DNA of 50,426 nucleotides from Anaerovorax odorimutans. GTDB lineage: Bacteria; Bacillota; Clostridia; Peptostreptococcales; JAAYPU01. Of the stretch, positions 16,797 through 26,014 are shown one piece after another. Position numbers and translations under genes: made by a program. Position 1 is the stretch's first letter; each line of letters opens with the position of its first letter. The stretch is taken from contig JAENZQ010000026.1 in NCBI GenBank assembly GCA_016841185.1, positions 1-50,426 on the forward strand. Reading direction: 5' to 3'. Below the pieces are notes generated by a model that made no database searches, was not told the DNA's origin, and worked only from the letters and a program-made list of their open reading frames with translations.

Positions 16797-17219
16797 ATGT
16801 TTAACAGTTTAGTTCCTTTTTCAAGAAATCTTCATAACTTCGATTCTCTCGTAAGCAGACTTTTTGATGACAGTTTTAATTTACCAAACACCCTTCCTTC
16901 AGATTTAAAAGTAGATATTAAAGACAACGAGTCTGAATACATTCTTGAAGCAGAAGTACCGGGTGTTAACAAAGAACAAATCAAAGTGGATTATCAGAAT
17001 AACTATCTGACAATAGGTATCGAGAGTCGTAACGAAGTGAATGAAGAAAATGAAAATTACATCCGAAAAGAAAGATCAAGCAGAAGAATGAGCCGATCAT
17101 TCTATATTGAAGACATTAATCAGGAGAATATCAGGGCTTCTTATGAAAATGGCATACTTAAGATTCAATTACCAAAAGATAAGAAAGCACCAACAAGAAA
17201 ATCCATTGAAATCCAGTAA
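16797..17219 (+). CDS. Hsp20/alpha-crystallin small heat shock protein
   Basis: A 140-residue small heat shock protein that holds unfolding proteins. The alpha-crystallin domain (about 35-125) contains VDIKDNESEYILEAEVPGV and ENGILKIQLPK, the latter being the usual GxLxxxxPK signature; the C-terminal KSIEIQ is the I-x-I-type oligomerisation tail. The true start is the ATG at 16797, placed six bases after GGAGGTG; an upstream in-frame ATG at 16782 overlaps the ribosome site. Monocistronic, with its own promoter, CtsR-type operator and terminator. Confidence 0.93.
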   Translation: MFNSLVPFSRNLHNFDSLVSRLFDDSFNLPNTLPSDLKVDIKDNESEYILEAEVPGVNKEQIKVDYQNNYLTIGIESRNEVNEENENYIRKERSSRRMSRSFYIEDINQENIRASYENGILKIQLPKDKKAPTRKSIEIQ

Positions 17220-17229
17220 TAAGTCTTAA

Positions 17230-17268
17230 GGCTATGCCTAGAATCAATCAGGCATAGCCTTTTTTTTC
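17230..17268 (+). terminator. hsp20 terminator
   Basis: Perfect stem GGCTATGCCT (17230-17239) with AGGCATAGCC (17250-17259), 10-base loop, then a T run at 17260-17267. The convergent Nudix gene ends inside the loop (stop at 17246-17244), so its last codons are the antisense of the terminator. Confidence 0.92.
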
Positions 17269-17885
17269 TCCCGGTCTTTAATAATCCTTACCATGTTGGC
17301 TATGATTCTGGCAGTAAGCCCCCATATTACTTTATCCTTATAAGAATATAGATACACGGGAATCTTCCCTTTTCTCCAATTATAATCCTTACCGTTCTGG
17401 ATAAGATGATACGGGAATTCATCCGGTGTTTTAGGTAATATTTCTATATCGTGACGGATAGGGTCTGTATTCAAAAAGTATTCAAAAGGAACAAGAAAAC
17501 AATCTTTGACCTCATTCTCATTAAATTTCATTTCTTTAACATCAGAATACTTGATTTCGCCTAAAAAAGAGTATAATGTAAAATTACTGTATGTAATAAT
17601 ATAATCCAGTTCACTGATGATACTTATCTTCTTAGAAGAAATATTCAATTCTTCTGTTGTTTCTCTTAAAGCACATTCCTTTGGCGATTCCCCTTTTTCT
17701 ATTTTACCACCAGGAAAGCATATTTCATTAGGTTGCCTCCTGAGATTGTCGGACCTTATTTCAAAAAGAAGATGACTTGTATTATTAAAATAAACCAAAG
17801 GAACCAGTACTGAAAAAAAACGATAATCACTCAGAATTTCCACTTGCCTGTTTGCAAATATCTTACTGAAATAGGATATCTCCAT
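17244..17885 (-). CDS. Nudix hydrolase, CoA pyrophosphatase-like
   Basis: A 213-residue Nudix protein. The Nudix box GGKIEKGESPKECALRETTEEL lies near 78-99, and FEIRSDNLRRQPNEICFPGG just before it matches the UPF0035 signature of coenzyme A diphosphatases (NudL, YeaB), which hydrolyse CoA to phosphopantetheine and ADP. The final residues KKKAMPD are encoded by the antisense of the hsp20 terminator, so the natural end of the fold is probably a little earlier. A GGTGAGAG site precedes the ATG. Confidence 0.88.
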   Translation of the reverse strand: MEISYFSKIFANRQVEILSDYRFFSVLVPLVYFNNTSHLLFEIRSDNLRRQPNEICFPGGKIEKGESPKECALRETTEELNISSKKISIISELDYIITYSNFTLYSFLGEIKYSDVKEMKFNENEVKDCFLVPFEYFLNTDPIRHDIEILPKTPDEFPYHLIQNGKDYNWRKGKIPVYLYSYKDKVIWGLTARIIANMVRIIKDREKKKAMPD

Positions 17886-17966
17886 TCTCTCACCTGTCCT
17901 TTTATCCGATGATTAAGCATTACTAAATCTAAGGAACTCTGTTTATATCAGAGCTGCCTCCTCTTA

Positions 17967-18788
17967 CTATTCTCTGTTATAAATCTGTTCGTCTACTATC
18001 AGCCTTAATTCTTCAGCAATATTTTGTAATGCCAACTCTTTTAACCTTTCATTTTTTTCATCCGTAATATTCTCAACATCTTCAAATTTTTTTCTAAAAT
18101 TTATCGCTTTTTCATTTTCGCCCTTACTCTCCAGCATATTGATATAGGAGATGATTTTAGATACTATATTGGATCTCATTGTGAAAAGTTCCTGTGCATC
18201 CACGACTTCATCCCGTATGGATAACATCTCCTGATCCAGCTGATATGCTGCCTCAGCAGATTTTTTCAGTTTTTCTGCAATCATTTTCGGAATATTTCCT
18301 TTATATTTATAATTTAGAGAATGTTCAATGGTTGCCCAAAAATTCATAGCCAGCGTTCTTATTTGTATTTCGGATAAGACTACTGAAAGGCCTTTTACCG
18401 TAATGACCGGATATTTAATAATCATATGATAACTCCGATATCCGCTCTCTTTCTTATTTTCTATATAATTCTTTTCATATTCTATCTCTAAGTCGATTCC
18501 GTCTCTTTCCTTAATCAAATCGATAACCTTATAAATATCATCCTCAAATTGACACATGATCCGGATTCCAGCAATATCCTCCATCTTTTCAGTTATATCC
18601 ATTTCTGAATATCCCATCTTCTTAGCCTTTTCGATAATACTTGGAACCGCTTTAACCCGGCCGGTAACAAATTCAATTGGGGAATATTCGCTCTGTTTCC
18701 TGAATTCGTCTCGAAGTGATTTGAATTTTATCTTTAGCTCTTCGACTGCCTGTTCATATGGAATCAGAAATTCCTTCCAGTATATCAC
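17967..18788 (-). CDS. Small alarmone synthetase (RelA/SpoT synthetase domain)
   Basis: A 273-residue protein with only the (p)ppGpp synthetase domain, transferring pyrophosphate from ATP to GDP or GTP. Motifs: ITEKMEDIAGIRIMC, NKKESGYRSYHMII, and EIQIRTLAMNFWATIEH, which contains the catalytic Glu. There is no hydrolase, TGS or ACT domain, as in RelP/RelQ (YjbM/YwaC). The C-terminal 80 residues are helical. The start is best placed at GTG 18788: GGTGGTGA stands six bases before it, while the frame upstream has no site. Confidence 0.88.
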   Translation of the reverse strand: MIYWKEFLIPYEQAVEELKIKFKSLRDEFRKQSEYSPIEFVTGRVKAVPSIIEKAKKMGYSEMDITEKMEDIAGIRIMCQFEDDIYKVIDLIKERDGIDLEIEYEKNYIENKKESGYRSYHMIIKYPVITVKGLSVVLSEIQIRTLAMNFWATIEHSLNYKYKGNIPKMIAEKLKKSAEAAYQLDQEMLSIRDEVVDAQELFTMRSNIVSKIISYINMLESKGENEKAINFRKKFEDVENITDEKNERLKELALQNIAEELRLIVDEQIYNRE

Positions 18789-18831
18789 CGCTAAGTCACC
18801 ACCTTTAAAACAATACAAATTTCCTGATAAG

Positions 18832-19719
18832 TCAATCAGGATTTTTGAAAATATTTCCTGTCCCTAATGTTATATAGGACCCTATAAGTATCAATACGAT
18901 GCCTGTGATTACATTCCAGGTTATGAATTCTCCCAGAACCAAAACTGCTACTATTGGGGCCAGCGCAGGTTTAACAAAGAAAACCAAAGATGCAAATGAT
19001 GTATTGGAATACTCCATAGCCATAAAATAGGTCAGATACCCAAATCCAGTGACAAAAATACTGATATAAACCATTAAAATAAAATTATCCGAATGGATAC
19101 CGCTTATGATAGGTTTATCCATGATAATCAGAAAAATCAGAAGTATCATTGCACCAAGAATAAAACTGATGCTTGTCTGTACAACCCCGCCATACTCTTT
19201 AATTCTACGTTTCCCAAAGGCGCTGTATAGTCCAAAAGTCACAGAAGAAGCAAATGCCAATGTTATTCCTATCATGTCGTCGGGTTCATGTATATGCATA
19301 GGGTTCATTATAAATAGCAACCCTATGATACTGATAATCAAAGCCGCAATTTTCTTCCTGGTCATCTTTTCTTCTGTCAGGAAGTGTGCAAATAACATGG
19401 TGAACATTGGATTTGTGCAAAAAACAACTGCAGCAGAGGAAGCCTTTGTATACATAACGCTAAATTGAAAAAAAGTCATACTTACTACAATATTCATAAT
19501 ACCAAGAATCAAAAAATAAGATAAATCATTTTTCTTTAAAACAATAGAACGCTTCCTCAATTCCTTTACAGTAAACGGAAGAATAATCAATCCGCCCCAC
19601 AAAAACCTGACGAAAGTCATCTGAAAAGGATCTATGTCCGATGCAGCGATTTTAAGGGCAACTTCCATAGTGCTGAATAATGATGCAGAAATAATAATAA
19701 ATAAAAATACTATCTTCAT
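18832..19719 (-). CDS. EamA/DMT family transporter
   Basis: A 295-residue membrane protein with two EamA repeats, about ten membrane segments in all. The repeats start near residues 5 and 145; the second includes SSVTFGLYSAFGKRRIKE. Members export metabolites such as amino acids; the substrate is unknown. The ATG at 19719 follows GAGG at good spacing; a further upstream frame has no site. It ends 43 bases before the alarmone synthetase, so they may be co-transcribed. Confidence 0.88.
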   Translation of the reverse strand: MKIVFLFIIISASLFSTMEVALKIAASDIDPFQMTFVRFLWGGLIILPFTVKELRKRSIVLKKNDLSYFLILGIMNIVVSMTFFQFSVMYTKASSAAVVFCTNPMFTMLFAHFLTEEKMTRKKIAALIISIIGLLFIMNPMHIHEPDDMIGITLAFASSVTFGLYSAFGKRRIKEYGGVVQTSISFILGAMILLIFLIIMDKPIISGIHSDNFILMVYISIFVTGFGYLTYFMAMEYSNTSFASLVFFVKPALAPIVAVLVLGEFITWNVITGIVLILIGSYITLGTGNIFKNPD

Positions 19720-19784
19720 TTTATGCCTCAACAATTTGAAAAATATGATTTATATCAATATTGCGTTCTTTCTTTTTTATCACA

Positions 19785-20471
19785 TTACACATCGTTTAAT
19801 ATGGTACCCATTATGGAATTAAAATCACTTAAATCCCTGTAAATGAAATCCGGATGATAAGCAACTAATTCTTCGTAAGGTACCCAGCCCGTGGCAACTG
19901 CTATGGATTTAATTCCCAGCTTATTGGCACATTCTATATCATACCATGTATCTCCGATTATGTATATATCCTGCTTCCTGAAACTTATATGGAAGTGCTT
20001 CTCCGTTTGGTTGATAGCCTGCTCAACAGCATGCCATTTTTCTCTTTCAATGTCACCGAACCCTCCTGTTAGAAAATAGGAATTTAACCCATGTGAATCC
20101 AGCTTTATCCGTGCACCTATTTCAAAATTGCTGGTAGCAAGGGTATTATATATATGGTGATGACCCTTGGTATATTCCAGAATCTCTTTGATTCCCGGTA
20201 ATAATCTGTTCTGTTTATATTCTTTAAGCATCTTCATAAGCGTCTTCCCATATTTATCTATGATGCTTTCTTTATCCTCTTTGGAAATACCGCTTTTCTC
20301 AATAATATTGTTTAAAAGAACAGAATCCATTGCACCTCCGATCTTTGCATATTTAAAGGCATTATCAATACCATACAGGTCTTTAAAGGTTTCATTGAGA
20401 GCCTCTCTGCCGCAGCTCCCACAATGAATCAGTGTTCCGTCAATATCCCATACTAAAAGTATATTTCGCAT
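19785..20471 (-). CDS. HAD-superfamily phosphatase (phosphoglycolate-phosphatase-like)
   Basis: A 228-residue haloacid dehalogenase-like hydrolase. Motif I DIDGTL is near residues 9-14, with a cap after it; motif II is LATSNFE near residue 115; the Lys of motif III precedes IYIIGDTWYDIECANKLG (near 167-184), which is motif IV. The cap is the helical C1 type. Family members remove phosphate from phosphoglycolate or other small phosphoesters. A GAATTATG start has only a weak ribosome site. Confidence 0.85.
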   Translation of the reverse strand: MRNILLVWDIDGTLIHCGSCGREALNETFKDLYGIDNAFKYAKIGGAMDSVLLNNIIEKSGISKEDKESIIDKYGKTLMKMLKEYKQNRLLPGIKEILEYTKGHHHIYNTLATSNFEIGARIKLDSHGLNSYFLTGGFGDIEREKWHAVEQAINQTEKHFHISFRKQDIYIIGDTWYDIECANKLGIKSIAVATGWVPYEELVAYHPDFIYRDLSDFNSIMGTILNDV

Positions 20472-20795
20472 AATTCACCTCATGTATATATTTAAGGGTT
20501 ATGGTTTATAAAATTATCTCATCATTTTTAACTCAACTTCCGCACTTAAAAATCATATTCTATACATCGAAATTCGAATGAACAGGAGATGTTCAATATA
20601 TTTATTAGCAGTTTTGTAACTGTTTTTGAAGTAAACTTCATTTAATAAATAAGAATTTATTTTACTGCAAAAACCGGTCCCTACATTAATTTTTGATAGG
20701 ATTTAGCGCACCTGCGTCTTTGCAGAAACTAAACTTATTATAATGGTTCGTTTTACAAAACAAGAATAAATATATTGCATGTCTCCATTAGAATA
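20472..20795. other. Intergenic gap, nothing recognised
   Basis: AT-rich 324 bases with no credible gene, tRNA or riboswitch motif. A promoter for the HAD gene is expected at the left side but I could not pick one confidently. Confidence 0.45.
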
Positions 20796-21791
20796 TCAAC
20801 GTTTGTGGTAATTTTTAAGGTGCAAAATTTGAGTTGTGCAATTTTCAGTTGTAAATTTAGTTAATGCTTTTCCATTCAAATAATCACATTTTGCACCCTG
20901 ATATGTATCTAAATCTTCCATCTTCTTTTCTATCCTGTCTTTAATCTTCCACCAGCTGGTATTCCAATTACAAAAAACCGTATCTTCTTCAGGAGCCCTT
21001 CCGGCAATTCTTTGTATAATGATATCCGGTGAAAGATACTGTAAAAACAGAACAACCCGATCCACATACTCTTCGAGAGATATGATACTGATTTCACCCC
21101 GATCATATAATTCACACATCTTTGTACCCTTCTCGATATATAGTGCATGCAACTTGACATGTTCAACTGATAAGGCTGAAACTATTTTAGAATTCTCAAT
21201 CACATCTTCCTGATCATCCCATGGAAGGTTCAAGATAATATGTCCACAGATTTCAAATCCAAACTTCTTAATCCTGATTACCGCATCTATATACTCAGCC
21301 AACGTATGCCCCCTGTTTAATTTATTGAGAGTGTGATAATTAACTGTCTGCATACCTAATTCAATACTGATTTGCTTATTATATTTTTCAGATACTTCTT
21401 TCAGCCTTTCCAGATATTCCGTTGATATACAGTCAGGTCTTGTGGAAAAAGATATTTCAACGACACTTTCAATACAAGCTGCTTCTTCTGCAAATTGCAC
21501 CAGTTTTTCAATCGGAAGGTATGTATTGGAATAGTTTTGAAAATAAGCCACATATTTTTGAGCCTTATATTTTTTTCCGATATAAGCAATATTTTTCTCC
21601 ATTTGCTTCCGAACAGGTATCACATCCGGCAGATTTTCAAAGCCCGCTCCTTTTTCACCGCAAAAAATGCATCCCCCCACAGAAAGAAACCCGTCTCGGT
21701 TAGGACAGGATACCGGAATACTAATAGGTATTTTATAAACCTTCTCTCCATACTTTTGCTTCATATATTCAGAATAAGTACGATACCGCAT
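20796..21791 (-). CDS. TIGR01212-type radical SAM protein (YtqA/YhcC)
   Basis: A 331-residue radical SAM protein. The cluster motif is CPNRDGFLSVGGCIFC near residues 29-44, the spacing typical of the YhcC/YtqA family, close in sequence to Elp3-like proteins. VYFQNYSNTY-like text, STRPDCIS and GHIILNLPWD follow, ending with the AKCDYL segment. The family has been linked to tRNA modification, but the reaction here is inferred only by similarity. Confidence 0.88.
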   Translation of the reverse strand: MRYRTYSEYMKQKYGEKVYKIPISIPVSCPNRDGFLSVGGCIFCGEKGAGFENLPDVIPVRKQMEKNIAYIGKKYKAQKYVAYFQNYSNTYLPIEKLVQFAEEAACIESVVEISFSTRPDCISTEYLERLKEVSEKYNKQISIELGMQTVNYHTLNKLNRGHTLAEYIDAVIRIKKFGFEICGHIILNLPWDDQEDVIENSKIVSALSVEHVKLHALYIEKGTKMCELYDRGEISIISLEEYVDRVVLFLQYLSPDIIIQRIAGRAPEEDTVFCNWNTSWWKIKDRIEKKMEDLDTYQGAKCDYLNGKALTKFTTENCTTQILHLKNYHKR

Positions 21792-21880
21792 TTCTTCCTC
21801 CCTAATATCACAGCTATAGTGTAAGTAAAAGTGTGAGTATAAGTTTTAAAATTTGTCCTCTGTGTCCTTTTAATAAAATA

Positions 21881-21902
21881 AGTGCATCGTAATCCATGCA
21901 CT
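21881..21902 (-). terminator. Weak hairpin terminator after USP-like gene
   Basis: Stem AGTGCAT (21881-21887) and ATGCACT (21896-21902) around an 8-base loop; on the minus strand the stem runs into TTATTTTATT. It lies 33 bases past the USP-like stop. Confidence 0.5.
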
Positions 21903-21934
21903 CAAAAACAAAACAAAATTTATATTAAATTTCT

Positions 21935-22315
21935 TTATTCTGAAGGGATTACTTCAAGGGTAGCCTTTCTTTTTATCTTTTTCTTTAAATTTTTTACCAT
22001 ATCGTTTTTCTGATCAGCCTCACTGGATTCACCCAATACAATATGAGAAATATGGTTTTTTTCTGTCAAATCCATTAAAGTTTTAAGTACATCATTGGAT
22101 CGAATCACAGTAAGATTTGCCCCATATTCTTTTGCTTTTTCATATAAATATTCCAAAGCTTCACCTTCCTGTGAATTCCCAAGGAAATTGAATCCATATT
22201 TTGCAACATGTATAACAAAAAGTTCACCCTCTTCTGCTCCTAAAAAATCAGCTCCATGTTTGATTAATCGATCACAAGTCTTCTGCTGAGTCACACAAAC
22301 CATAACATTTTTCAT
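21935..22315 (-). CDS. Universal-stress-protein-like protein
   Basis: A 126-residue Rossmann-like USP-fold protein. The N-terminal VMVCVTQQKTCDRLI stretch resembles the USP part of KdpD sensor kinases, and the C-terminal SHIVLGES resembles the ATP-binding GxSG-type loop, although the glycines are partly lost. The start at 22315 follows AAGGGGTG; an upstream extension of 13 residues lacks a site. Function unknown. Confidence 0.75.
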   Translation of the reverse strand: MKNVMVCVTQQKTCDRLIKHGADFLGAEEGELFVIHVAKYGFNFLGNSQEGEALEYLYEKAKEYGANLTVIRSNDVLKTLMDLTEKNHISHIVLGESSEADQKNDMVKNLKKKIKRKATLEVIPSE

Positions 22316-22571
22316 CCTATTGCAACACCCCTTGGATAGTTTCTTTAGACACAACTAAATTATAATAACATAATTCAATTATACAATAGAGGCCCTTTAT
22401 TTACCACTATTTTTTCCGTTTGAAAAACGTTGATTAACTCTGATAAGTTGAAATATTGATGATCCGGCTGTAGTCAAAACCATCCCAAAAACCAAAGGAG
22501 GATTCTGACTGTTGGTCAAAATCCCCCAATTTAAACTAAAGCAACTTGAAATTGAAATGTATATTAAGGAT

Positions 22572-22988
22572 CTATTCAAGTATCGTATATTTTTTTACGG
22601 CTTCCGGCAAGTCTTTTACAGATGAACTTAAACTTACATTAAACTGAACATTTCGTTTCTTTCCAATCTGCATGAGCTTTTCCAGAAAGCAAGGAACATC
22701 TTCCATATGAATATTCGCATGTTTCAACAAACTGTCAATATAAATGACTTCAATATCATGATCTGAAGCAAGGATGCCATATATAAACCCGATGTAAGTT
22801 GATACATCCTCTATGTCATACTCCTCAAGACTGACAAATCTGATATTGTAATGCAAATCATACATTAACCTGCTGTCCTTATTAATAAATACGACACTGC
22901 CATCTCCATTATTATTACTGTCATTGGCCATATTGATCATTCTCTTGGTTTTTCCACTGCCTTTAATCCCTACAAATAGCTTCACCAT
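22572..22988 (-). CDS. P-loop NTPase, function unknown
   Basis: A 138-residue protein with Walker A GIKGSGKTK near residues 6-14 and a Walker B-like hydrophobic strand ending in YIDS near residue 85. Similar small clostridial proteins are often labelled PilT-like without evidence. The start at 22988 has GGGGAGG upstream; 17 further in-frame codons upstream lack a site. No domain beyond the P-loop is recognised and the neighbours give no clue. Confidence 0.75.
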   Translation of the reverse strand: MVKLFVGIKGSGKTKRMINMANDSNNNGDGSVVFINKDSRLMYDLHYNIRFVSLEEYDIEDVSTYIGFIYGILASDHDIEVIYIDSLLKHANIHMEDVPCFLEKLMQIGKKRNVQFNVSLSSSVKDLPEAVKKYTILE

Positions 22989-23097
22989 TGGAATCGCCTC
23001 CCCATCATTGTTTTCTTTTATTATACAATACCTCACCATGACATTTCAAAGCATTTAAAGGATTTATAACATTTATTTTCCATACATTTCATCTTTG

Positions 23098-23161
23098 AAG
23101 TGTAAGAATAAATATAAGTGTAAGTGTAAGTATAAGTATAAGTGAAAGTATAAGTGTAAGT
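23098..23161. repeat. TAAGTG hexamer tandem repeat
   Basis: About ten hexamers of the TAAGTG/TAAGTA type run between the rlmN stop and the P-loop gene. The same phrase appears at 21820-21850, 33175-33225 and 33740-33785. It continues into a decayed hairpin at 23191-23224. Confidence 0.7.
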
Positions 23162-23190
23162 TTAGAGGTTAGGGGTTAGTGATTAGTGGT

Positions 23191-23224
23191 GGTCAGAAAC
23201 TATGATACAGCCCTATTTTCTACC
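23191..23224. repeat. Decayed copy of the dispersed 34-bp hairpin
   Basis: Starts with GGTCAGAAACTAT and ends with TTTTCTACC, as do the copies at 33264 and 33845, but the inner stem is mutated and only partly pairs. It lies eight bases upstream (in sequence) of the rlmN stop region. Confidence 0.55.
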
Positions 23225-23231
23225 TTAATTA

Positions 23232-24308
23232 TTATTCATTTTTCATTGTTAATTGTTCATTTAATTTCTGCTTCATGTCCCCTGTCTTCTTGCTGTATCT
23301 TCTTCTAAGCTGACCGCACGCAGCTTCAATATCGCTGCCCAGTTCTCTTCTTATGGTTGCATTAATTCTGTATTTTTCCAGTATCTGTTTGAATCTTTCT
23401 GCTTTTATTCTGTCAGACCCATTTAGTTCATTTTCCTCTATTTTATTTAGCGGAATCAAATTTACATGGCAAAGCATATTCTTAAGCAAAGAGCCCAGTT
23501 CAGCGGCATTTTCTTCTGAATCATTGACTCCCTGTATCAGTGAATATTCAAAAGTGATTCTTCTGTTTGTCAGATCAATATATTCCTTACATGCTTTCAA
23601 AAGTTTATCCAAAGGATACTTTTTATTTACCGCCATTAAACTGTCCCGTATAGAATTATTCGGAGCATGCAGTGATATCGCCAAAGTTACTTGCGGCATC
23701 TGGTGTGCAAAGTCTATTATTTTAGGAATTATACCGCATGTTGAAACAGTTATATTTCTATAGCTTAAATGCAATCCTTCTTCGGTATGAATAATTCTCA
23801 AAAACTTCAACAGTGCATCATAATTCTCAAAAGGCTCTCCGCTTCCCATTATAACCACATGAGAAATTCTCTCGTTAATATCTTTCTGAATTTTTAATAA
23901 CTGCTCAATCATTTCGGCAGCCGATAGATTTCTTTTCAATCCCCCGATTGTAGATGCACAAAAGGAACATCCCATGCTGCACCCAACCTGAGATGAAATA
24001 CAAACAGAATTACCATAGTGATACCTCATGTAAACACTCTCTATTAAATGATGATCATATAGCTTAAAGAGATATTTTTTTGTTTCTCCCTCCGATGACG
24101 AAAAAACTGCTTCACAAATAATGTTTTCAATATATGCCGTATCTTTCAGTTTGGCTTTCAGATTCTTAGGAATGTTTGTCATTTCATCAAAACTGTAAAT
24201 GCCCTTTGAAAGCCAGCTAAAAATCTGAGCCCCTCTGAACTTCTTTTCTCCCAACTCAATAATAAAGCTTTCCAGCTCCGTAAGCGTCAGGTCTTTTATA
24301 TTTATCAT
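23232..24308 (-). CDS. rlmN: 23S rRNA/tRNA (adenine-C2) methyltransferase RlmN
   Basis: A 358-residue radical SAM enzyme that methylates A2503 of 23S rRNA, and A37 of tRNAs. The cluster motif is CSMGCSFCAS near residues 113-122, with GSGEPFENYD and the conserved Cys in the C-terminal AACGQLRRRY near 337-346, which resolves the methyl-protein intermediate. The start at 24308 follows GGGAAG; an ATG five codons upstream is possible. The final 13 residues run into a TTCATTTTTCATTGTTAATTG phrase that looks like intergenic repeat, so the C-terminus may be a recent extension. Confidence 0.93.
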   Translation of the reverse strand: MINIKDLTLTELESFIIELGEKKFRGAQIFSWLSKGIYSFDEMTNIPKNLKAKLKDTAYIENIICEAVFSSSEGETKKYLFKLYDHHLIESVYMRYHYGNSVCISSQVGCSMGCSFCASTIGGLKRNLSAAEMIEQLLKIQKDINERISHVVIMGSGEPFENYDALLKFLRIIHTEEGLHLSYRNITVSTCGIIPKIIDFAHQMPQVTLAISLHAPNNSIRDSLMAVNKKYPLDKLLKACKEYIDLTNRRITFEYSLIQGVNDSEENAAELGSLLKNMLCHVNLIPLNKIEENELNGSDRIKAERFKQILEKYRINATIRRELGSDIEAACGQLRRRYSKKTGDMKQKLNEQLTMKNE

Positions 24309-24390
24309 GAGCGTTCTTCCCATCTTAATCTTCTAATTAACAATATTTCCCTAAGGTATTGATATTATACCTTATCTATTCCTTAAGAGT

Positions 24391-25155
24391 TTAAATTTCA
24401 TCAAGTAAGTCCTCGTTTACCTGGATGGCATACTTTTCTCTGAGTTGTTCAGTTATCTTAGAGAACACAGCAGATTTTTCCTGTGCCAGTAAGTGTTCCT
24501 TTATCTTCTCTTTCATCTCATCAAAAGAAAGATCTCTGGGTTCATTTTTTTCTTCAAGTTTTATAACATGATAGCCAAACTGTGTTTGAATCACATCACT
24601 TATTTCGCCGATATCAAGTGCAAAGACAGCCTCGTCAAATTCAGGAACCATCCTCCCTTTTTCAAAGGTCCCCAAATCACCTCCATTTGCTTTGGATGGG
24701 CAGCTGGAATTTTCTGATGCTGTTTCAGCAAAATCTTTGCCGTTTTTTAATTTGAGGAGCAGTTCTTCTGCTTTTTCTTTATTGTCCACGAGAATATGTC
24801 TGGCCCGCACTGTTTCTCCTGTTTTAAAACTATCTTTATTACTTTCATAAAATGCTTCAATATCCTTTTGGCCGACTTGAACATCTCCAAGAATTTTATT
24901 AATGCCATATCCTTTAAGTCTCTCTACTTTAATGTTTTTCATATCTTCAAGAAATGCTTCTTCCTGATCCCATTTTTCTTCTAAAGCATGCAGATATATC
25001 ATTTCCTGGATAACCATTTTGTTAATAAATTCTTTTTTCCCATTTAGTGTATCCAACATTTGCAAATGCTCTTTCGGCATATATTCTTTTGTCCTCTTTA
25101 TGTCTTCAATGGTTATTTCCCTTTCTCCGATTTTAGCGATCACTGTTTTCTCCAT
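24391..25155 (-). CDS. Parvulin-type peptidyl-prolyl isomerase
   Basis: A 254-residue protein with an N-terminal SurA/PrsA-like helical region (about 1-115), a parvulin PpiC domain (about 118-210; VRARHILVDNKEKA, GGDLGTFEKGRMVPEF, TQFGYHVIK) and a short helical end. A GGAGGA site six bases before the ATG at 25155 gives a protein without signal peptide, so it probably acts in the cytoplasm, unlike PrsA. A longer upstream frame has no site. Confidence 0.88.
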   Translation of the reverse strand: MEKTVIAKIGEREITIEDIKRTKEYMPKEHLQMLDTLNGKKEFINKMVIQEMIYLHALEEKWDQEEAFLEDMKNIKVERLKGYGINKILGDVQVGQKDIEAFYESNKDSFKTGETVRARHILVDNKEKAEELLLKLKNGKDFAETASENSSCPSKANGGDLGTFEKGRMVPEFDEAVFALDIGEISDVIQTQFGYHVIKLEEKNEPRDLSFDEMKEKIKEHLLAQEKSAVFSKITEQLREKYAIQVNEDLLDEI

Positions 25156-25416
25156 TTTTATTCCTCCATAACATTTATTTGAGACTAAAGAGTTTGAATT
25201 CAATTTATCTAAATTGTTTTCCTTATCGAAAATCTCTTTTTCATTATACATGAAAAGTACCTCTTTCTAAACCCTTTATCTCATTAAACATCTTTAAGAA
25301 TAATAAATATGTTTAACAGGGCAAGCTATGGGTAAATAAAAGAAAAATAATAACGTTGAAATAAAGTATGAATTATAAGATAATAATATTAAATGAGATA
25401 AATTCCGGAGGTTACT

Positions 25417-25926
25417 ATGGATCTAAAAGCACTCAGGCAAATCGGTTACGGCATGTATATCGTCTCTTCCAGTAAGAAAGAAAAGTACAATGGACAAATA
25501 GCAAATACGGTTTTTCAAATTACTTCCGACCCGGTTTTGATAGGTATCAGTATAAATAAACAGAATTTAACCCATGACTATATCGTATCATCAAAGCTAT
25601 TTGTCATGTCTGTCATTAATACAAATGCGGATTTTAAATTTATTGGCAGATTCGGTTTCAGAAGCGGCAGGGATATTGATAAGTTTAAAGATATTCATAC
25701 CAAATCAACTCATTCAGGTCTGCCCGTTGTATTGGAAAATACCAGTTCATGGATAGAATGCAAAGTTGTCGATTCCGTGGATTGCGGAACACATACCCTA
25801 TTCCTCGGGAAAGTATTGGATTCCGAAGTATTAGATGATACAAAGCCCATGACTTATGATTATTATCATACAGTAATAAAAGGAAAATCCCCAAAAACTG
25901 CTCCTACTTACATCCCAGACATGTAA
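25417..25926 (+). CDS. Flavin reductase-like FMN protein
   Basis: A 169-residue flavin reductase-like domain protein that binds FMN. It starts with DLKALRQIGYGMYIVSS, continues NTVFQITSDPVLIGISINKQNLTHDYI and ends with the DYYHTVIKGKSPKTAPTY tail; these are also features of the flavin domain of clostridial high-molecular-weight rubredoxin (Hrb). In Hrb the rubredoxin is fused to this C-terminus; here it is a separate gene 88 bases downstream. A TCCGGAGG site precedes the ATG. It probably shuttles electrons to rubredoxin-linked oxygen or NO detoxification. Confidence 0.85.
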   Translation: MDLKALRQIGYGMYIVSSSKKEKYNGQIANTVFQITSDPVLIGISINKQNLTHDYIVSSKLFVMSVINTNADFKFIGRFGFRSGRDIDKFKDIHTKSTHSGLPVVLENTSSWIECKVVDSVDCGTHTLFLGKVLDSEVLDDTKPMTYDYYHTVIKGKSPKTAPTYIPDM

Positions 25927-26014
25927 ACGGTTCAATCTTTCCAAAGATATAAAACCCTGTTCTAAGGGTATTTAAATATTTAAAGTAATATATATGTTTG
26001 AAAGGAGATTTGAA

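Noticed and set aside
16538-16798. 86-codon hydrophobic minus-strand frame before hsp20
   Set aside because: It covers the hsp20 promoter and the CtsR-type operator; composition is that of AT-rich non-coding DNA.
22397-22579. 60-codon frame after the P-loop gene
   Set aside because: Needs a TTG overlapping the upstream stop without a ribosome site; no protein-like features.
23098-23161. CRISPR-like repeats
   Set aside because: Hexamer repeats without spacers; no cas genes in the window.
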